The position numbers and the translations under genes are program-made. The notes under the pieces are model-generated. The model was not told where the DNA came from. It did not search any database and saw only the letters and a list, made by a program, of their open reading frames with translations. Positions 1 through 10,050 of a stretch of 64,000 nt of DNA are shown in pieces. Where the stretch lies: contig NZ_JAAIXY010000016.1 of NCBI RefSeq assembly GCF_010894455.1, forward strand, positions 225,274-289,273, in the 5' to 3' direction. Position 1 is the first letter of the stretch. The number at the start of each line of letters is the position of its first letter. This stretch comes from Myxococcus eversor (GTDB taxonomy: Bacteria > Myxococcota > Myxococcia > Myxococcales > Myxococcaceae).

Positions 1-204
1 CTCGGGCTGACGCGGCGTGGTGTCCAGGACGATGACGCGCTGGAGCACGCCAACCTGCGGCGCCGCGAGTCCCACGCCGTCGGCGGCGTACATCGTCTCG
101 AACATGTCCTTGACCAGCGCGCGGGTGGAGTCGTCCACCTTCGTCACGGGCTTGGCCTTCTGCTTCAGGATGGGGTCGGGCCAGATGAGGATCTCACGAA
201 CCAT
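1..204 (-). CDS. def: Peptide deformylase, N-terminal part (runs off the left edge)
   Basis: Peptide deformylase removes the formyl group from the initiator methionine of new proteins in the cytoplasm. The visible 68 residues begin MVREILIWPDPIL and reach motif I, GVGLAAPQVGV, which contributes substrate-binding residues in this metalloenzyme. The catalytic EGCLS and HExxH motifs would lie beyond the window. The ATG at 204 has an AAGAGGG-like ribosome site six bases upstream. It is the last gene of a minus-strand run that also holds priA. The formyltransferase partner fmt lies separately near 45 kb, whereas in many bacteria def and fmt are adjacent. Confidence 0.95.
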   Translation of the reverse strand, partial: MVREILIWPDPILKQKAKPVTKVDDSTRALVKDMFETMYAADGVGLAAPQVGVLQRVIVLDTTPRQPE

Positions 205-292
205 GGAGGCCCTCTTAACTCCCCCCGCGCGCACGGGCAACCCCGTGCGGGCAGCCCTCCCCCACCCCGGCGCACGGGACGTCCACCCCCTG

Positions 293-3200
293 TCAGTCGA
301 GCAGGCTGCGTGCGTACTCGGAGCGCAGCCGGTCATCCCCCAGGGCCTGGGCCGCCTCGGACAGGACTCCTCGAATCTGCTGCGCGCGGTGCTGGAGCGC
401 CGGGTCCGGATGGCCCGCGAAACGCAGCGGGTGGAACTCGGCGGCGAGCAGCTCGAATGCCCGCTTGACCTCCTCACTGCCCGCCGTGCGCGCCAGCCCC
501 AGCACGGTGAAGTAGTCCGCGTCCTGAATCTCCTCGAACTTCGCTTCCAGCCGACGGACGTCCAGCTCGGGCGGCAGCTCCCCGGAGTCGTCCGCGTCCG
601 CCGGGTGCAAGACGATGAGCCCGAGCGTCCGCGCCACCGAGAGCGCCTTCAGGGCCGAGTCCTGCGGCACCCCCGCGCCCAGGAGCAACGCCTCCACCGT
701 GTGCTCGCCGTCCACCTGGGAGAGCAGTTGGAGATCTCTCGGCGGCAGGCCGAAGTCATCGGGCGCGAGGTGCAGGTCGCCTCGGGCGACACGGGCTCGG
801 AGGCCACCCGCGGAGGCCAGCAGCGACTCGGCCGTCAGCGTGTTGCGCAGGGCCTCCGCCAGCAGGAACAGCGGGGGACGCGTGGCCGCGGCGAGCGCCA
901 CTTCGTGCGGCGCGGGCTCCTGGACCAGCCGGTACAGGGTCGACGGCTCGGCCAGGGCATCGAGGAAGACCTGCTCCGTGTAACGCTGCACCAGCGGCAC
1001 GGCCTCCGACTCGCGCAGGTAGCCTCGTCCTCGGAGCGCGTCGAGCAACGCTCCGGTGGTGGCGCTGCGCACCAGCCGCAGCTCGCTCTCCTGACGCGCG
1101 TCGATGAGGCCGTCCGCGCGGGCCCGGTCGATGAGGGACTCTCCGGACGCGGAGGACACGGCCCCCACCAGTGAGCCGTCGCGCAGCCACAGCACGCGCA
1201 GCGCGTTCATCACCTTCAACTCCAGGCGCACCTCCATGCGCGCCTCGCAGAGTCGCAGCACCAGTCGGGACAGGCCCTCCTGGGTGACGCTGCCGCTGCG
1301 GGATACGGCGAGCTCGGGACGGCCCGGAGGGGCTTCCAGGGGGAGCAGCGCCGCACGGGCCTGCGCCGCGGCCTCCTCGGCCTCTCGGTGGCCTCGCTCC
1401 TCCAGTGCCAGGCGCTCGCGCTCGGACCGGGCTCGCTCCTCCGCCGAGTCCGCTTCCAGTCTCGCCTTCTCCGCGTGCAGCGCCTCCAGGGACTGGCGCG
1501 CTTCCTCGCGTTCGGTGCGGACCTGGGCCAGCTCCTGTTCCACTTGTTGGAGGCGGGACTGGAGCTGCGCGAGCTGCTCGGCGATGCGGGCGGACTCCAG
1601 TTGCGCGTCGGTTCGCGCCTGGGTCTGTTCGTCGATGCGGGCCTCGATGGCGGCTCGCTGGCGCGCTTCGGCGTCCAGGCGGACTTCCAGCGCGGTGCGG
1701 TGACGGCCCTCCGTCTTGGCGCGCGCTTCCGCTTCGGTCAGCGCCTGGGCCGCCTTCTGGGCTCGGAGCTCGGCCTCCGCTCGGACCTCGGCTTCCGCGG
1801 CGGCTCGGGACTCCGCTTCCGCGCGCTGCCTCGACTCCGACTCCGCTCGGGTCTCCGCGACGACGCGCTGCTTCGCGTCGGACTCCGCTCTCGCCTCGGC
1901 CTCCTCGCGCAGACGGGCTTCCGTCTCCGCTCGGGCTTCGGCCTCCTCGCGCAGGCGGGCTTCCGTCTCCGCTCGGGCTTCGGCCTCCTCGCGCTGCTTT
2001 GCCTCGGACTCCGCTCGGGCCTCTACTTCGGCGCGCTGCCCTGCTTCCAGCTCGGCTTGCGCCTCGGACTCCGCACGCTGTCGGGCCTCGGCCGCGGCTC
2101 GGGCCTTGGCCTCCTCGCGCTGCTTCGCCTCGAACTCCGCTCGGGACTCGAACTCCGTGCGCTGCTCCGCCTCGGCCGCTTCGCGCCGCTTCGCCTCGGA
2201 TTCGGCTCGGGCTTCGGCCGCTTCGCGCAGCTTTGCTTCGGACTCGGCTCGGGCCTCGGCTTCTTCGCGCTGCTTCGCTTCGGACTCCGCTCGGGCTTCG
2301 GCTTCTTCGCGCTGCTCCGCTTCGGACTCCGCTCGGGCTTCGGCTTCCGCTCGGAGCTTCGCTTCGGACTCCGCTCGGGCTTCGGCCTCCTCCCGGTTCT
2401 GGGTCTCTATCTCCGCGCGAGCCTCTGCCTCCGCACGCTGCTTCGCCTCGGACGCCGCTCGGGCTTCCGCCTGGGCTCGGGCCTTGGCCTCCTGGTCGAG
2501 TCGCTCCTTCGCCTCGGCCGAGGAACGGGACTCCATTTCCGCGAGCGCGTGGACCTCCACCTCGGTCTGGGCCTCCAACTCCTCGCGGGCGCGAATCTCC
2601 GCCTCCGCACGCGCCTCGGCTTCGAGCCGCGCGCGGGACTCCAGCTCCGCCTGGGCCTCCGCCTCCGCTCGCGCACGCGACTCCTTCTTCGCGTGCGTCT
2701 CCGCTTCGATTCGCTCCGCGTCCGCGGTCGCCGCGCGCGTCTCGGATTCCGCTCGCGCCAGGGCCTCGGCGCCGGCGCGGGCTTCTGCTTCGACCAGCGC
2801 CACCTCCGCCGCCTTCACTCGCGCTTCCAGGCTCCGCTGCGACTGCGCTTCCGCCTCGGCCCGGGCCTCGGCGTCGACCCGCCCCGCGGCCTCGGACTCG
2901 AGCCGAATCTCGATTTCCCTCAGCGCCTGTGCCGCCGCCGCCTCACGCGTCTCCGTCTCCTGGAGCTTCTCCTCCAGTTCCACGAGACGCGACTCAGCGT
3001 CGGCTCGCGCCAGGGATTCCTGGTCGCCACGCTCCTGGGCGTCGTCCCTCGCGAGGAGCGCTTCTTTTATCTTCGCCTCCGCTCGCGCGACGTCTTCCGC
3101 CCTCAGCCGCGCGAGTTCGCGGGCCTCAGACGCCGCGGCCTCCAGCAGACCGCGCAGTTCGATGAAGTCCTGCTCGCGCGACTCGATGCGCCCCAGGGCC

Positions 3201-6200
3201 GCCTTCGCGGCGGCGTCCACCGTGGCTCGCGCATGGGCTTCCGACCGTGCACGGGACTCCGCCTCTTCGAGTCGCCCCTGGAGCTTCGTCAGCTCCGCGC
3301 GGAGGGACTCCGACTCCGAGCCACTTCGAACGTCCAGTTCGGACTCTCGCTGCTTCGACAGCTCCAGCTCGGCTTCGAGCTCTCGCCGCTGGCGCTCTTC
3401 CCGTGCCTGGGACGTCGCGAGCTCGGCTTCTCTCGCTCGCGCCTCCTCGAGTTGCTGCTCCGACTCCGCGCGCAGCGTGGCCTCTCGCGAGTGCTCCTCT
3501 TCCAACGCGTCGACCCGCGCCTGAAGCGACTGGAGCTGCTCTCCGCTCCGGTCGCGTGCGGCCTCGGCCTCCACGCGCAGGGCCGCTTCGCGGTCCAGGA
3601 TTCCTCGCAGCGACTCGCTCAGCTCGCGCGACTCCTCGATTCGCCGCTCGGCGTCCTGATGGAGCGCGGTCTCCTGCTCCAGCGCGGCCCTCAGAGAACG
3701 GACACGCTCGTGGGCCTCCTCGAGCTGTTGCTCGAACTCTTCCAGTCGAGCGTTCGTCGCGAGCGTCGACGTCTGTTCGTCGAACGAGGCCCCGTGTTCG
3801 GCCCCTGGTTCCGTTACGTGCTGGGTTCCCGGGGCGGCCTCAGACGAAGCGGTGTCCGTGTTCGAGTCGAACCACACGGCGCCAGGCGAGGGCTCGACTG
3901 GCGCGGGCCCTTCCGACTCTGAGTCGAACCACCCTACCGAGGCATCGGCCGTGGGCGTCGTGATGCCGCTGGGCCCGGGGGCGGTTGCGACAGTGCGTGG
4001 GTGCGCCTCCGCGGCCGTCGACGTCGCATCGGCGATGGCGGCTGGCGACTGGACGTCACCAGTTTCCGAGTCGAACCAGCCTCCAGCTACGTCCGGACCC
4101 GGCGGCTCGGTGCCTGGCTCCGTTCCGGACCAGTCCGTCTCGTCGTTCGCGCTCGACGCTTCGGCCCCTGGCTCCGTTCCGGACCAGTCCGTTTCCGCAC
4201 GAGAGACCTCTGCCGCGGGCTCCGCGCCGGACCAGTCCGTCTCATCGTTCGCGCTCGACACTTCGGCCCCTGGAGCAGCACCGGACCAATCCGTCGTCTC
4301 GTCCGCGCTCGACGCTTCGGCCCCCGGAGCAGCACCGGACCAATCCGTCGTCTCGTCCGCGCTCGACGCTTCGGTGCCAGGCTCCGCACCAGACCAGTCC
4401 GTCGCCTCGTTCGCGAGCGACGCTTCTCCGGTGCCAGGCCGCGCACCGGACCAGTCCGCCGTCTCGTCGTCGCTGGCTGCCCTGGTGGCTGGCTCAGCGT
4501 TGAGCTCGCTCGGCGCGGCCTCCGCGCTCGTTGCTTCGGCGCCGGGCTCCGCGTCAGACCAGTCCGTCGCTTCGTTGGTGACCTCCACTTGAGCTTGCAC
4601 GGGGTGCGCGCTCGCCACCGCATCGCTCGCGGAGGAGTCCACGGGAGCATTCGTTGCCGCCGTGTTCGCCGCGGCCTCGGCACCACCTGGCTCCGAGTCG
4701 AACCAGTCAGCGCCAACACTGCTCGCGGGCGGCTCCGTCGGCGGCCCGTCGGAGTCTTCCCGCCGAACCTTGGCCTGAAGCTCCGCCTCCAGCACGTCCC
4801 AGGGCGAGGCAGGCAGGCTTTCTTCTTCTGACGAATCGCTGGAAGTGGACTCGATGCTGGCCGACTCCTCGGCACCGGTCGCTTCAGTCGACCGCGCATC
4901 ATCTGCCGAGCCCCCCCGCAGGGAGTTCTCGACCTCGGGGTCTGGTGGCAACTCCGTCCACGGAGACGCCTCGAGCGGCGCGGCGGGCCTTGCGCCCCCA
5001 TCACGCATGGCGGCCAGCTCCGCTTCCGCCGCGGAGAGCGCATCCCCCTGTGGGGTCACCGGAGTGTCGACGTCGAAGAACCCCGCATCCCCAAGCCGCG
5101 GTGGCACCGCCGTGGGCCGTGAAACCGGCTCGGAAACGGGCTCCTCCGTCCAGGCGAGGCTCCCTACTGGCGGCGAGGGCTCGACATCACCTTCCCCCTC
5201 CGACGGAGCCCCAGTCCAGTCCGTCGGCGCCCCATCCTCCGAAGCACTCACGCCATACAGGACCGTGGCCGGACCACTCGCACCTCCCGGACTCACTTCA
5301 CCTGTCACCGCGCTCGCGAAACCCTCGGAGAACGCATCGTCCAGGCTCCCGGAGGTCGCACCACTCGCCTGTGCGGACTGTCCGCCCCATCCCGCGAGCC
5401 CAGGGGACGTCGCGACTTCGCGCGAGGCACTCTCGGAGCGGCCCCACGCCATCGTCGGGTCATCGGTCCCGTACGCCGCGTCCATCGCCGCTTCATCCAG
5501 CGCATCCGTCGCGGAGCCGTCGACATCCGGGCCACCCGCCATGCCCGCGTCGTAGCCTTCCGCACCGTAGTGCGCGGCCTCTGTCGCGGGGTCCGAGGAA
5601 TCGTAGCCAGTTGCAGCACCCTCGGCGTACGCGCCTGCGTCATACCCTTCGCCACCGTAGGCGCTGGCTGCGGAGTCCTCAGTGGCGGTTCCATCCGGCG
5701 CGCTGGCGTCGTACCCGGTGTCGGCGCCCTCGTGAGGGTCGGCTGCGTAGCCCTCCGCACCCGACGCGTACCCCTCGACGCCTGCTCCACCGTAGGTGCT
5801 GGCGTCATACCCGCCCGCCGCGATTCCATCGTCAGCAGGAGCCGCATACCCCTCGACTCCAGCGTAAGCGCCGGACTCGTACCCTTCCGTGGCGGCACCC
5901 GTGCTGGCTTCATCCCCTTCAGCGACAACTCCAGCGTTGGCGCTGGACGCGTACCCTTCGGTGGCGGCACCCGCGTCATGACCGTCCACAGGCGCGCTCG
6001 ACGCGTACTCCTCGTCAGCACCCGCGTCATACCCGCCAGCGGAAGCGCCTGCCTCGTACCCTCCTGGGGCCACCCCACCGTCAACGCCCGCCGCATCCCC
6101 CTCCGCCCTGAACATCTCGCCCGCTGACAGCGCGCCCCCATCGAAGGCCTCGCCCTCGCCTCCCGCCACGGCCGCGCCCCAGTCCTCGCCTCCTCGCGCG

Positions 6201-6862
6201 GAGTGGATGGACGCCATCGCCGCGGCCTCCACCTCCTGGTTCGCCTGCTCCAGCGTCGCCCTCACGTCGAGCGTCGAGCGATGCGCCTGCTCCTCGGCAC
6301 GCGCCGACCGCTCCTCGCGCGTCATCGCCGCCAGTTCCCAGTCCGTCTGGTGCAACGGCGCCAGGTCCCCGAACAACGCATTCGCCAGCGTCGGGTCCCC
6401 ACCCACCGCCCCAGGCCCCGTCACCTGCCAGGCCTCCTCGCCCTCCCCGCCTCCCGCCCCTTCCCCTCGGACTCCCGGCAGGCTCCGGTTCTCCAGCACA
6501 TGCCACGCGTCCGCCTCCGACGGCGCGCGGATGAGCGAGTCCACCTGCGCCACGAAGCTCGTCCCATCCAGTGGCAGCGGCGCCACCGGCGCACTGAACC
6601 CCGCGATGGCCTCGCCCAGCAGCAACACCCGGGCCGCCTTCCCGTCCGGATGCTGGAGCAATTCCTCCAGCACCAGCCGACCCCGGCCACTCTCCACGCC
6701 AGGGGCCAGCACGATGAGCGCCGGCAGGTGATGCCCGTAGGCAATGAGCGCATCCGCGGCGGAGGTGGCGAGGATGACCTCGTGGCCGTCACGGGTGAGC
6801 AGACGCCGCACTGCGGCGATGGTGGCGATGTCGTCGTGGACGAGGAGGACCGGTGCGCCCAT
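293..6862 (-). CDS. Giant pseudo-receiver, coiled-coil, DUF4388-like and J-like protein
   Basis: This 2,189-residue protein has a receiver-like start (about 1-112, VLLVHDD) in which the site of the phosphorylated Asp reads LIVLAPG, so phosphotransfer is unlikely. Residues about 245-450 are low-complexity repeats of the type GYDAGA, and about 755-930 repeat DWSGAEPGAE. Residues about 1,020-1,820 form an extremely long Ala/Glu/Arg coiled coil (ARAESEAKQREEAE-type heptads). After it comes a DUF4388-like module common in myxobacterial regulators. The C terminus (about 2,115-2,189) resembles a DnaJ J domain (DYFTVLGL, then EYARSLL), but the HPD tripeptide is HPL. It starts 15 bases after priA with no clear ribosome site, so it may be translated through priA coupling. 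I infer a scaffold or polarity-type signalling protein; the partner is unknown. Confidence 0.85.
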   Translation of the reverse strand: MGAPVLLVHDDIATIAAVRRLLTRDGHEVILATSAADALIAYGHHLPALIVLAPGVESGRGRLVLEELLQHPDGKAARVLLLGEAIAGFSAPVAPLPLDGTSFVAQVDSLIRAPSEADAWHVLENRSLPGVRGEGAGGGEGEEAWQVTGPGAVGGDPTLANALFGDLAPLHQTDWELAAMTREERSARAEEQAHRSTLDVRATLEQANQEVEAAAMASIHSARGGEDWGAAVAGGEGEAFDGGALSAGEMFRAEGDAAGVDGGVAPGGYEAGASAGGYDAGADEEYASSAPVDGHDAGAATEGYASSANAGVVAEGDEASTGAATEGYESGAYAGVEGYAAPADDGIAAGGYDASTYGGAGVEGYASGAEGYAADPHEGADTGYDASAPDGTATEDSAASAYGGEGYDAGAYAEGAATGYDSSDPATEAAHYGAEGYDAGMAGGPDVDGSATDALDEAAMDAAYGTDDPTMAWGRSESASREVATSPGLAGWGGQSAQASGATSGSLDDAFSEGFASAVTGEVSPGGASGPATVLYGVSASEDGAPTDWTGAPSEGEGDVEPSPPVGSLAWTEEPVSEPVSRPTAVPPRLGDAGFFDVDTPVTPQGDALSAAEAELAAMRDGGARPAAPLEASPWTELPPDPEVENSLRGGSADDARSTEATGAEESASIESTSSDSSEEESLPASPWDVLEAELQAKVRREDSDGPPTEPPASSVGADWFDSEPGGAEAAANTAATNAPVDSSASDAVASAHPVQAQVEVTNEATDWSDAEPGAEATSAEAAPSELNAEPATRAASDDETADWSGARPGTGEASLANEATDWSGAEPGTEASSADETTDWSGAAPGAEASSADETTDWSGAAPGAEVSSANDETDWSGAEPAAEVSRAETDWSGTEPGAEASSANDETDWSGTEPGTEPPGPDVAGGWFDSETGDVQSPAAIADATSTAAEAHPRTVATAPGPSGITTPTADASVGWFDSESEGPAPVEPSPGAVWFDSNTDTASSEAAPGTQHVTEPGAEHGASFDEQTSTLATNARLEEFEQQLEEAHERVRSLRAALEQETALHQDAERRIEESRELSESLRGILDREAALRVEAEAARDRSGEQLQSLQARVDALEEEHSREATLRAESEQQLEEARAREAELATSQAREERQRRELEAELELSKQRESELDVRSGSESESLRAELTKLQGRLEEAESRARSEAHARATVDAAAKAALGRIESREQDFIELRGLLEAAASEARELARLRAEDVARAEAKIKEALLARDDAQERGDQESLARADAESRLVELEEKLQETETREAAAAQALREIEIRLESEAAGRVDAEARAEAEAQSQRSLEARVKAAEVALVEAEARAGAEALARAESETRAATADAERIEAETHAKKESRARAEAEAQAELESRARLEAEARAEAEIRAREELEAQTEVEVHALAEMESRSSAEAKERLDQEAKARAQAEARAASEAKQRAEAEARAEIETQNREEAEARAESEAKLRAEAEARAESEAEQREEAEARAESEAKQREEAEARAESEAKLREAAEARAESEAKRREAAEAEQRTEFESRAEFEAKQREEAKARAAAEARQRAESEAQAELEAGQRAEVEARAESEAKQREEAEARAETEARLREEAEARAETEARLREEAEARAESDAKQRVVAETRAESESRQRAEAESRAAAEAEVRAEAELRAQKAAQALTEAEARAKTEGRHRTALEVRLDAEARQRAAIEARIDEQTQARTDAQLESARIAEQLAQLQSRLQQVEQELAQVRTEREEARQSLEALHAEKARLEADSAEERARSERERLALEERGHREAEEAAAQARAALLPLEAPPGRPELAVSRSGSVTQEGLSRLVLRLCEARMEVRLELKVMNALRVLWLRDGSLVGAVSSASGESLIDRARADGLIDARQESELRLVRSATTGALLDALRGRGYLRESEAVPLVQRYTEQVFLDALAEPSTLYRLVQEPAPHEVALAAATRPPLFLLAEALRNTLTAESLLASAGGLRARVARGDLHLAPDDFGLPPRDLQLLSQVDGEHTVEALLLGAGVPQDSALKALSVARTLGLIVLHPADADDSGELPPELDVRRLEAKFEEIQDADYFTVLGLARTAGSEEVKRAFELLAAEFHPLRFAGHPDPALQHRAQQIRGVLSEAAQALGDDRLRSEYARSLLD

Positions 6863-6877
6863 GGGGGGGCACCGAGT

Positions 6878-9346
6878 CTACAGCATGGCCCCCGGATCCA
6901 CGTCGATCACGACCTTCACCGCGGACGGAACGTCCACCAGGGCCGCCTCCACCCTGGCGAGCAGTGGGGCAAGCGCCACATGCGTCGGCCCCTTCAAGAG
7001 CAACTGCCAGCGCGTCTTGCCCCGGATTCTGGAGATGGGCGCCAGGGCCGGCCCCAACAGCCGCACCCCCGCCGACGCCGGGGGCATGTTCTTGGACACG
7101 AGGTTCCCCAGGTGCCGGGCCACGCTCGCCGTCTGCTCCGGGTGCTCCCCCTCCAGCCGGATGGACGCCATCCTCGCGAAGGGCGGATACGCCAGCGCCC
7201 TGCGCCACTCCAGTTCCTGATGGGCGAACCCATCGAAGTCGTGGGCCAGCACCCGCTTCACCGGCTCCGCGTCCGGGTTGTAGGTCTGCACCAGCACCCG
7301 CCCCGGGTCCTTGCCTCGCCCCGCGCGCCCGGACACCTGGGTCAACAGGTGGAAGGTCCGCTCGGAGGCTCGAAAGTCGGGAATCGCCAGGGATGTGTCC
7401 GCCATGACGACACACACCAGCGTCACGCCCGGGAAGTCGTGCCCCTTGGCCACCATCTGCGTGCCCACCAGCACGTCCAGCTCCCGACGGGCGAACGACG
7501 CCAACATCTCCGTCAGCCGCTCCGCGCTCGTCGCCGAGTCCCTGTCCAACCGCGCCACCCGCGCCGTGGGGATGCGCTCCAGGACCTCCGCCTCCACCCG
7601 CTCCGTGCCGATGCCCAATTTCAGCAGGGGGCCCGTGCACTCCAGGCACCGGTCCGGCACCGGCATCGCCAGCCCACAGTAGTGGCACACCACCCGGTTC
7701 TGGGAGCGGTGGTGCGTCAGGCACACGTCGCACGCGCTGCACTTGAGCGACAGCCCACACACCTCGCACAGGAGCACCGTGCTGTGCCCGCGACGGTTGA
7801 GGAAGAGGATGACCTGCTGCCCGCGCGCCAGCGTCTCCTCCATGGCCACCAGGAGCGGCGGACTCAGGATGGGCGCCTCCTCCGTCACCATGCCCTCGCG
7901 AGGCCGCTCTTGACGCAGGTCCACCAGCTCGATGGTGGGCATGGGCCGGTCATCCACCCGACGCTTGAGCTCCAGGAGCCGGTAGCGCCCGCGCTTCACG
8001 TTCTCCAGCGTCTCCAGCGCCGGCGTGGCCGAGCCCAACACCACCACCGCCCCGGCCTGCTTGCCGCGCACCACCGCGAGGTCGCGCGCCTGGTAGCGCA
8101 GGCTGTCGTCCTGCTTGAACGAGGGGTCATGCTCCTCGTCCACGACGATGAGCCCCAGGTTCTCCACCGGGGCGAACACCGCCGAGCGCACGCCGACGGC
8201 AATCTTCACCTCGCCCCGACGCAGCGCCTGCCAGTGGAACAGCCGCTCCCTGTCTTTCAGCCCCGAGTGCAGCACGGCGACCTCCGCGCCGAAGCGGCTG
8301 CGGAAGCGCCCCACCAGTTGCGGCGTCAGCGCGATTTCCGGCACGAGGATGAGGCTGCCCTTGCCCAGCGACAGCGCATGCTCCGCGGCGCGCAGGTACA
8401 CCTCCGTCTTCCCGCTGCCCGTGACGCCGTGGAGCAGGAACGGCTGGAACACCCCGGTGTCCAGCGCCGCGCGCAGCTCGATGCCCGCAGCGTCCTGCTC
8501 CGACGTGAGGCGGTCCGGACGGCCTTGAATCAGGCCCTCCTTCACTCCCGCCTCCAGCTTCTTCTCCTCGACGCGGACCAGCCCCTTCTTGGCCAGGTTC
8601 TTCAAGAGCTCACGCGCGCCGGGGATGGCGTGGCTCACCTCCTCCAGCGGAGCACTGCCTCCCACGGCCAGCAGATACGCGAGCACCGCGGACTGCGCAT
8701 GCGCGCGAGCGAGCGCCGGAGGCACCTCGCTCACCAGCGCCACCGCGAACTGCTGCACGTCCGGCTTCGCTTCCTTCTCGTCCAGGGGCTTCGACAGCCC
8801 GGGAGGCAGGGCGCCTCGGATGACCTCGCCCAGCGGATAGCGGTAGTGCTCGGCCGCGAAGCGCAACAGGGCGATGAGGTCCTTGGGCAGGGAGGGCGAG
8901 TCCTCCAGCACGCGCTGGATGGGCTTGAGCCGGACCTTCTCTCCGAGCGGCTTGTTGGCGGGCCCCAGGTAGAAGCCCAGCGCGGTGCCTCGGCCGAAGG
9001 GCACCAGCACGCGCTGCCCCGGCGCCAGGTGGCCCAGGAGGGCCTCCGGCACGGAGTAGGTGAACTCACCCCGGACGGGGCGGGCCACGGCGACGGACGC
9101 CAGGACGGGAGGACTCTCGCTCACTGCGGGCGCCACTGTAGCGGCCTGTTGCGGCGGGGACAGTTCCCGGCGGCGCCTCGCACCCGAGGTGCGCACCTCC
9201 ATGGAACCCGTGGTGGAGGGTGCGTCCTCCACGCTCTGGGTCGGCTCGTCCCACAAGGGTCGCTGTTCCATGGCACTCCCTTCAACCACCGCCCCTGCCC
9301 CGTCCGTCCTGCCACCGGCAACCACAGTGCCAGGGCTGTCTGACAT
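6878..9346 (-). CDS. priA: Primosomal replication-restart helicase PriA
   Basis: PriA reloads the replicative helicase at collapsed forks. The core is complete: an N-terminal DNA-binding region starting near VARPVRGEFTYSVPEALL, the Walker A motif GVTGSGKTEVYL, a DEEH helicase box, the SATPALETL motif, and an eight-cysteine zinc region (CEVCG, CSAC, CHYCG, CLEC) between the helicase lobes. I chose the ATG at 9346 because GGAGGGCGGGGCC precedes it. The ATG at 9271 also has a fair site (GAAGGGAGTGCC), and the first ~70 residues are disordered, so either could be used. At about 822 residues it is longer than the roughly 730 of E. coli PriA because of this tail. Confidence 0.95.
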   Translation of the reverse strand: MSDSPGTVVAGGRTDGAGAVVEGSAMEQRPLWDEPTQSVEDAPSTTGSMEVRTSGARRRRELSPPQQAATVAPAVSESPPVLASVAVARPVRGEFTYSVPEALLGHLAPGQRVLVPFGRGTALGFYLGPANKPLGEKVRLKPIQRVLEDSPSLPKDLIALLRFAAEHYRYPLGEVIRGALPPGLSKPLDEKEAKPDVQQFAVALVSEVPPALARAHAQSAVLAYLLAVGGSAPLEEVSHAIPGARELLKNLAKKGLVRVEEKKLEAGVKEGLIQGRPDRLTSEQDAAGIELRAALDTGVFQPFLLHGVTGSGKTEVYLRAAEHALSLGKGSLILVPEIALTPQLVGRFRSRFGAEVAVLHSGLKDRERLFHWQALRRGEVKIAVGVRSAVFAPVENLGLIVVDEEHDPSFKQDDSLRYQARDLAVVRGKQAGAVVVLGSATPALETLENVKRGRYRLLELKRRVDDRPMPTIELVDLRQERPREGMVTEEAPILSPPLLVAMEETLARGQQVILFLNRRGHSTVLLCEVCGLSLKCSACDVCLTHHRSQNRVVCHYCGLAMPVPDRCLECTGPLLKLGIGTERVEAEVLERIPTARVARLDRDSATSAERLTEMLASFARRELDVLVGTQMVAKGHDFPGVTLVCVVMADTSLAIPDFRASERTFHLLTQVSGRAGRGKDPGRVLVQTYNPDAEPVKRVLAHDFDGFAHQELEWRRALAYPPFARMASIRLEGEHPEQTASVARHLGNLVSKNMPPASAGVRLLGPALAPISRIRGKTRWQLLLKGPTHVALAPLLARVEAALVDVPSAVKVVIDVDPGAML

Positions 9347-9453
9347 GGCCCCGCCCTCCGGTCCACGTCCTGACACATGCCGCGCGCGCATCCACCCTCC
9401 CCGCCCCGTGGGAGTGCCTGCTCGCACGTCACCTGGCCGGGCGGACGTTGGAC

Positions 9454-10005
9454 TCAGCCCCCCATCGCTCGCGGGTCCATCAACAGCGCACAGCGCCGCT
9501 CTCGGGGCAGACCCGAGCGTGCTTCGTGCGCCAGCACCTCGCGGAGCCGAGCATCCAGCGCGTCGTCCGGAACGCGGGTGAAGCCAAGCCCGACATAGAA
9601 GGGCTCGTTCCACGGCACATCGCGGAAGGTGGTCAGGGTGAGCGTGGACAGGCCCGTCTCACGGGCAGGCGCGGCGGCGGCCTGGAGCAACGCGCGGCCC
9701 AGGCCTCGCCGCTGATGCGAGGGGTGCACCGCCATCTGCCAGACATGCAGCGCGGAGCCCACCTCTTGAGCCGTTAGGAAGCCCACGACGCCCGCGTCCT
9801 CGTCCCGAGCCACCCATACCGTGCCCGCGAGGATGTGAGGGCGGTGGTCGGCCTCCTCCATGACGTCGTCGTCGGCAATCCAGGCCAGGTCGTCGAGCTG
9901 ACGGAACACCTCACCGGAGGCCCGTTCGAGCGCGGCGAACCGCGCGCCGTCCTCCTGGGTGGCGAGGAGCACGGCGACGCGGGACTGGGAGTCGGAAGGA
10001 GGCAT
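9454..10005 (-). CDS. GNAT-family N-acetyltransferase
   Basis: This 183-residue protein has the GNAT acetyl-CoA-binding core. A beta4 strand ending WQMAVHPSHQRRGLGRALL supplies the Q/R-x-x-G-x-G pyrophosphate loop, and motif B (PFYVGLGFTRV) follows. GNAT enzymes move the acetyl group of acetyl-CoA to an amine; the acceptor cannot be read from the sequence. It lies upstream of priA on the same strand with about 107 bases between them, so it may share a transcript or stand alone. Confidence 0.85.
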   Translation of the reverse strand: MPPSDSQSRVAVLLATQEDGARFAALERASGEVFRQLDDLAWIADDDVMEEADHRPHILAGTVWVARDEDAGVVGFLTAQEVGSALHVWQMAVHPSHQRRGLGRALLQAAAAPARETGLSTLTLTTFRDVPWNEPFYVGLGFTRVPDDALDARLREVLAHEARSGLPRERRCALLMDPRAMGG

Positions 10006-10050
10006 GGGCGTCGGCTCGACGGCGTGCGCCCGACGACAGGACGACGCGGG

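Noticed and set aside
1388..3922. Long plus-strand open frames of 586-844 codons opposite the coiled-coil gene
   Set aside because: They are mirror frames produced by the Glu/Ala/Arg repeat codons of the minus-strand gene and encode only Leu/Arg/Gly or Ser/Arg repeats.
6203..9343. A 1,046-codon plus-strand frame opposite priA
   Set aside because: The minus-strand reading has complete PriA motifs; the plus frame is rich in His, Arg and Gln and shows no domain.
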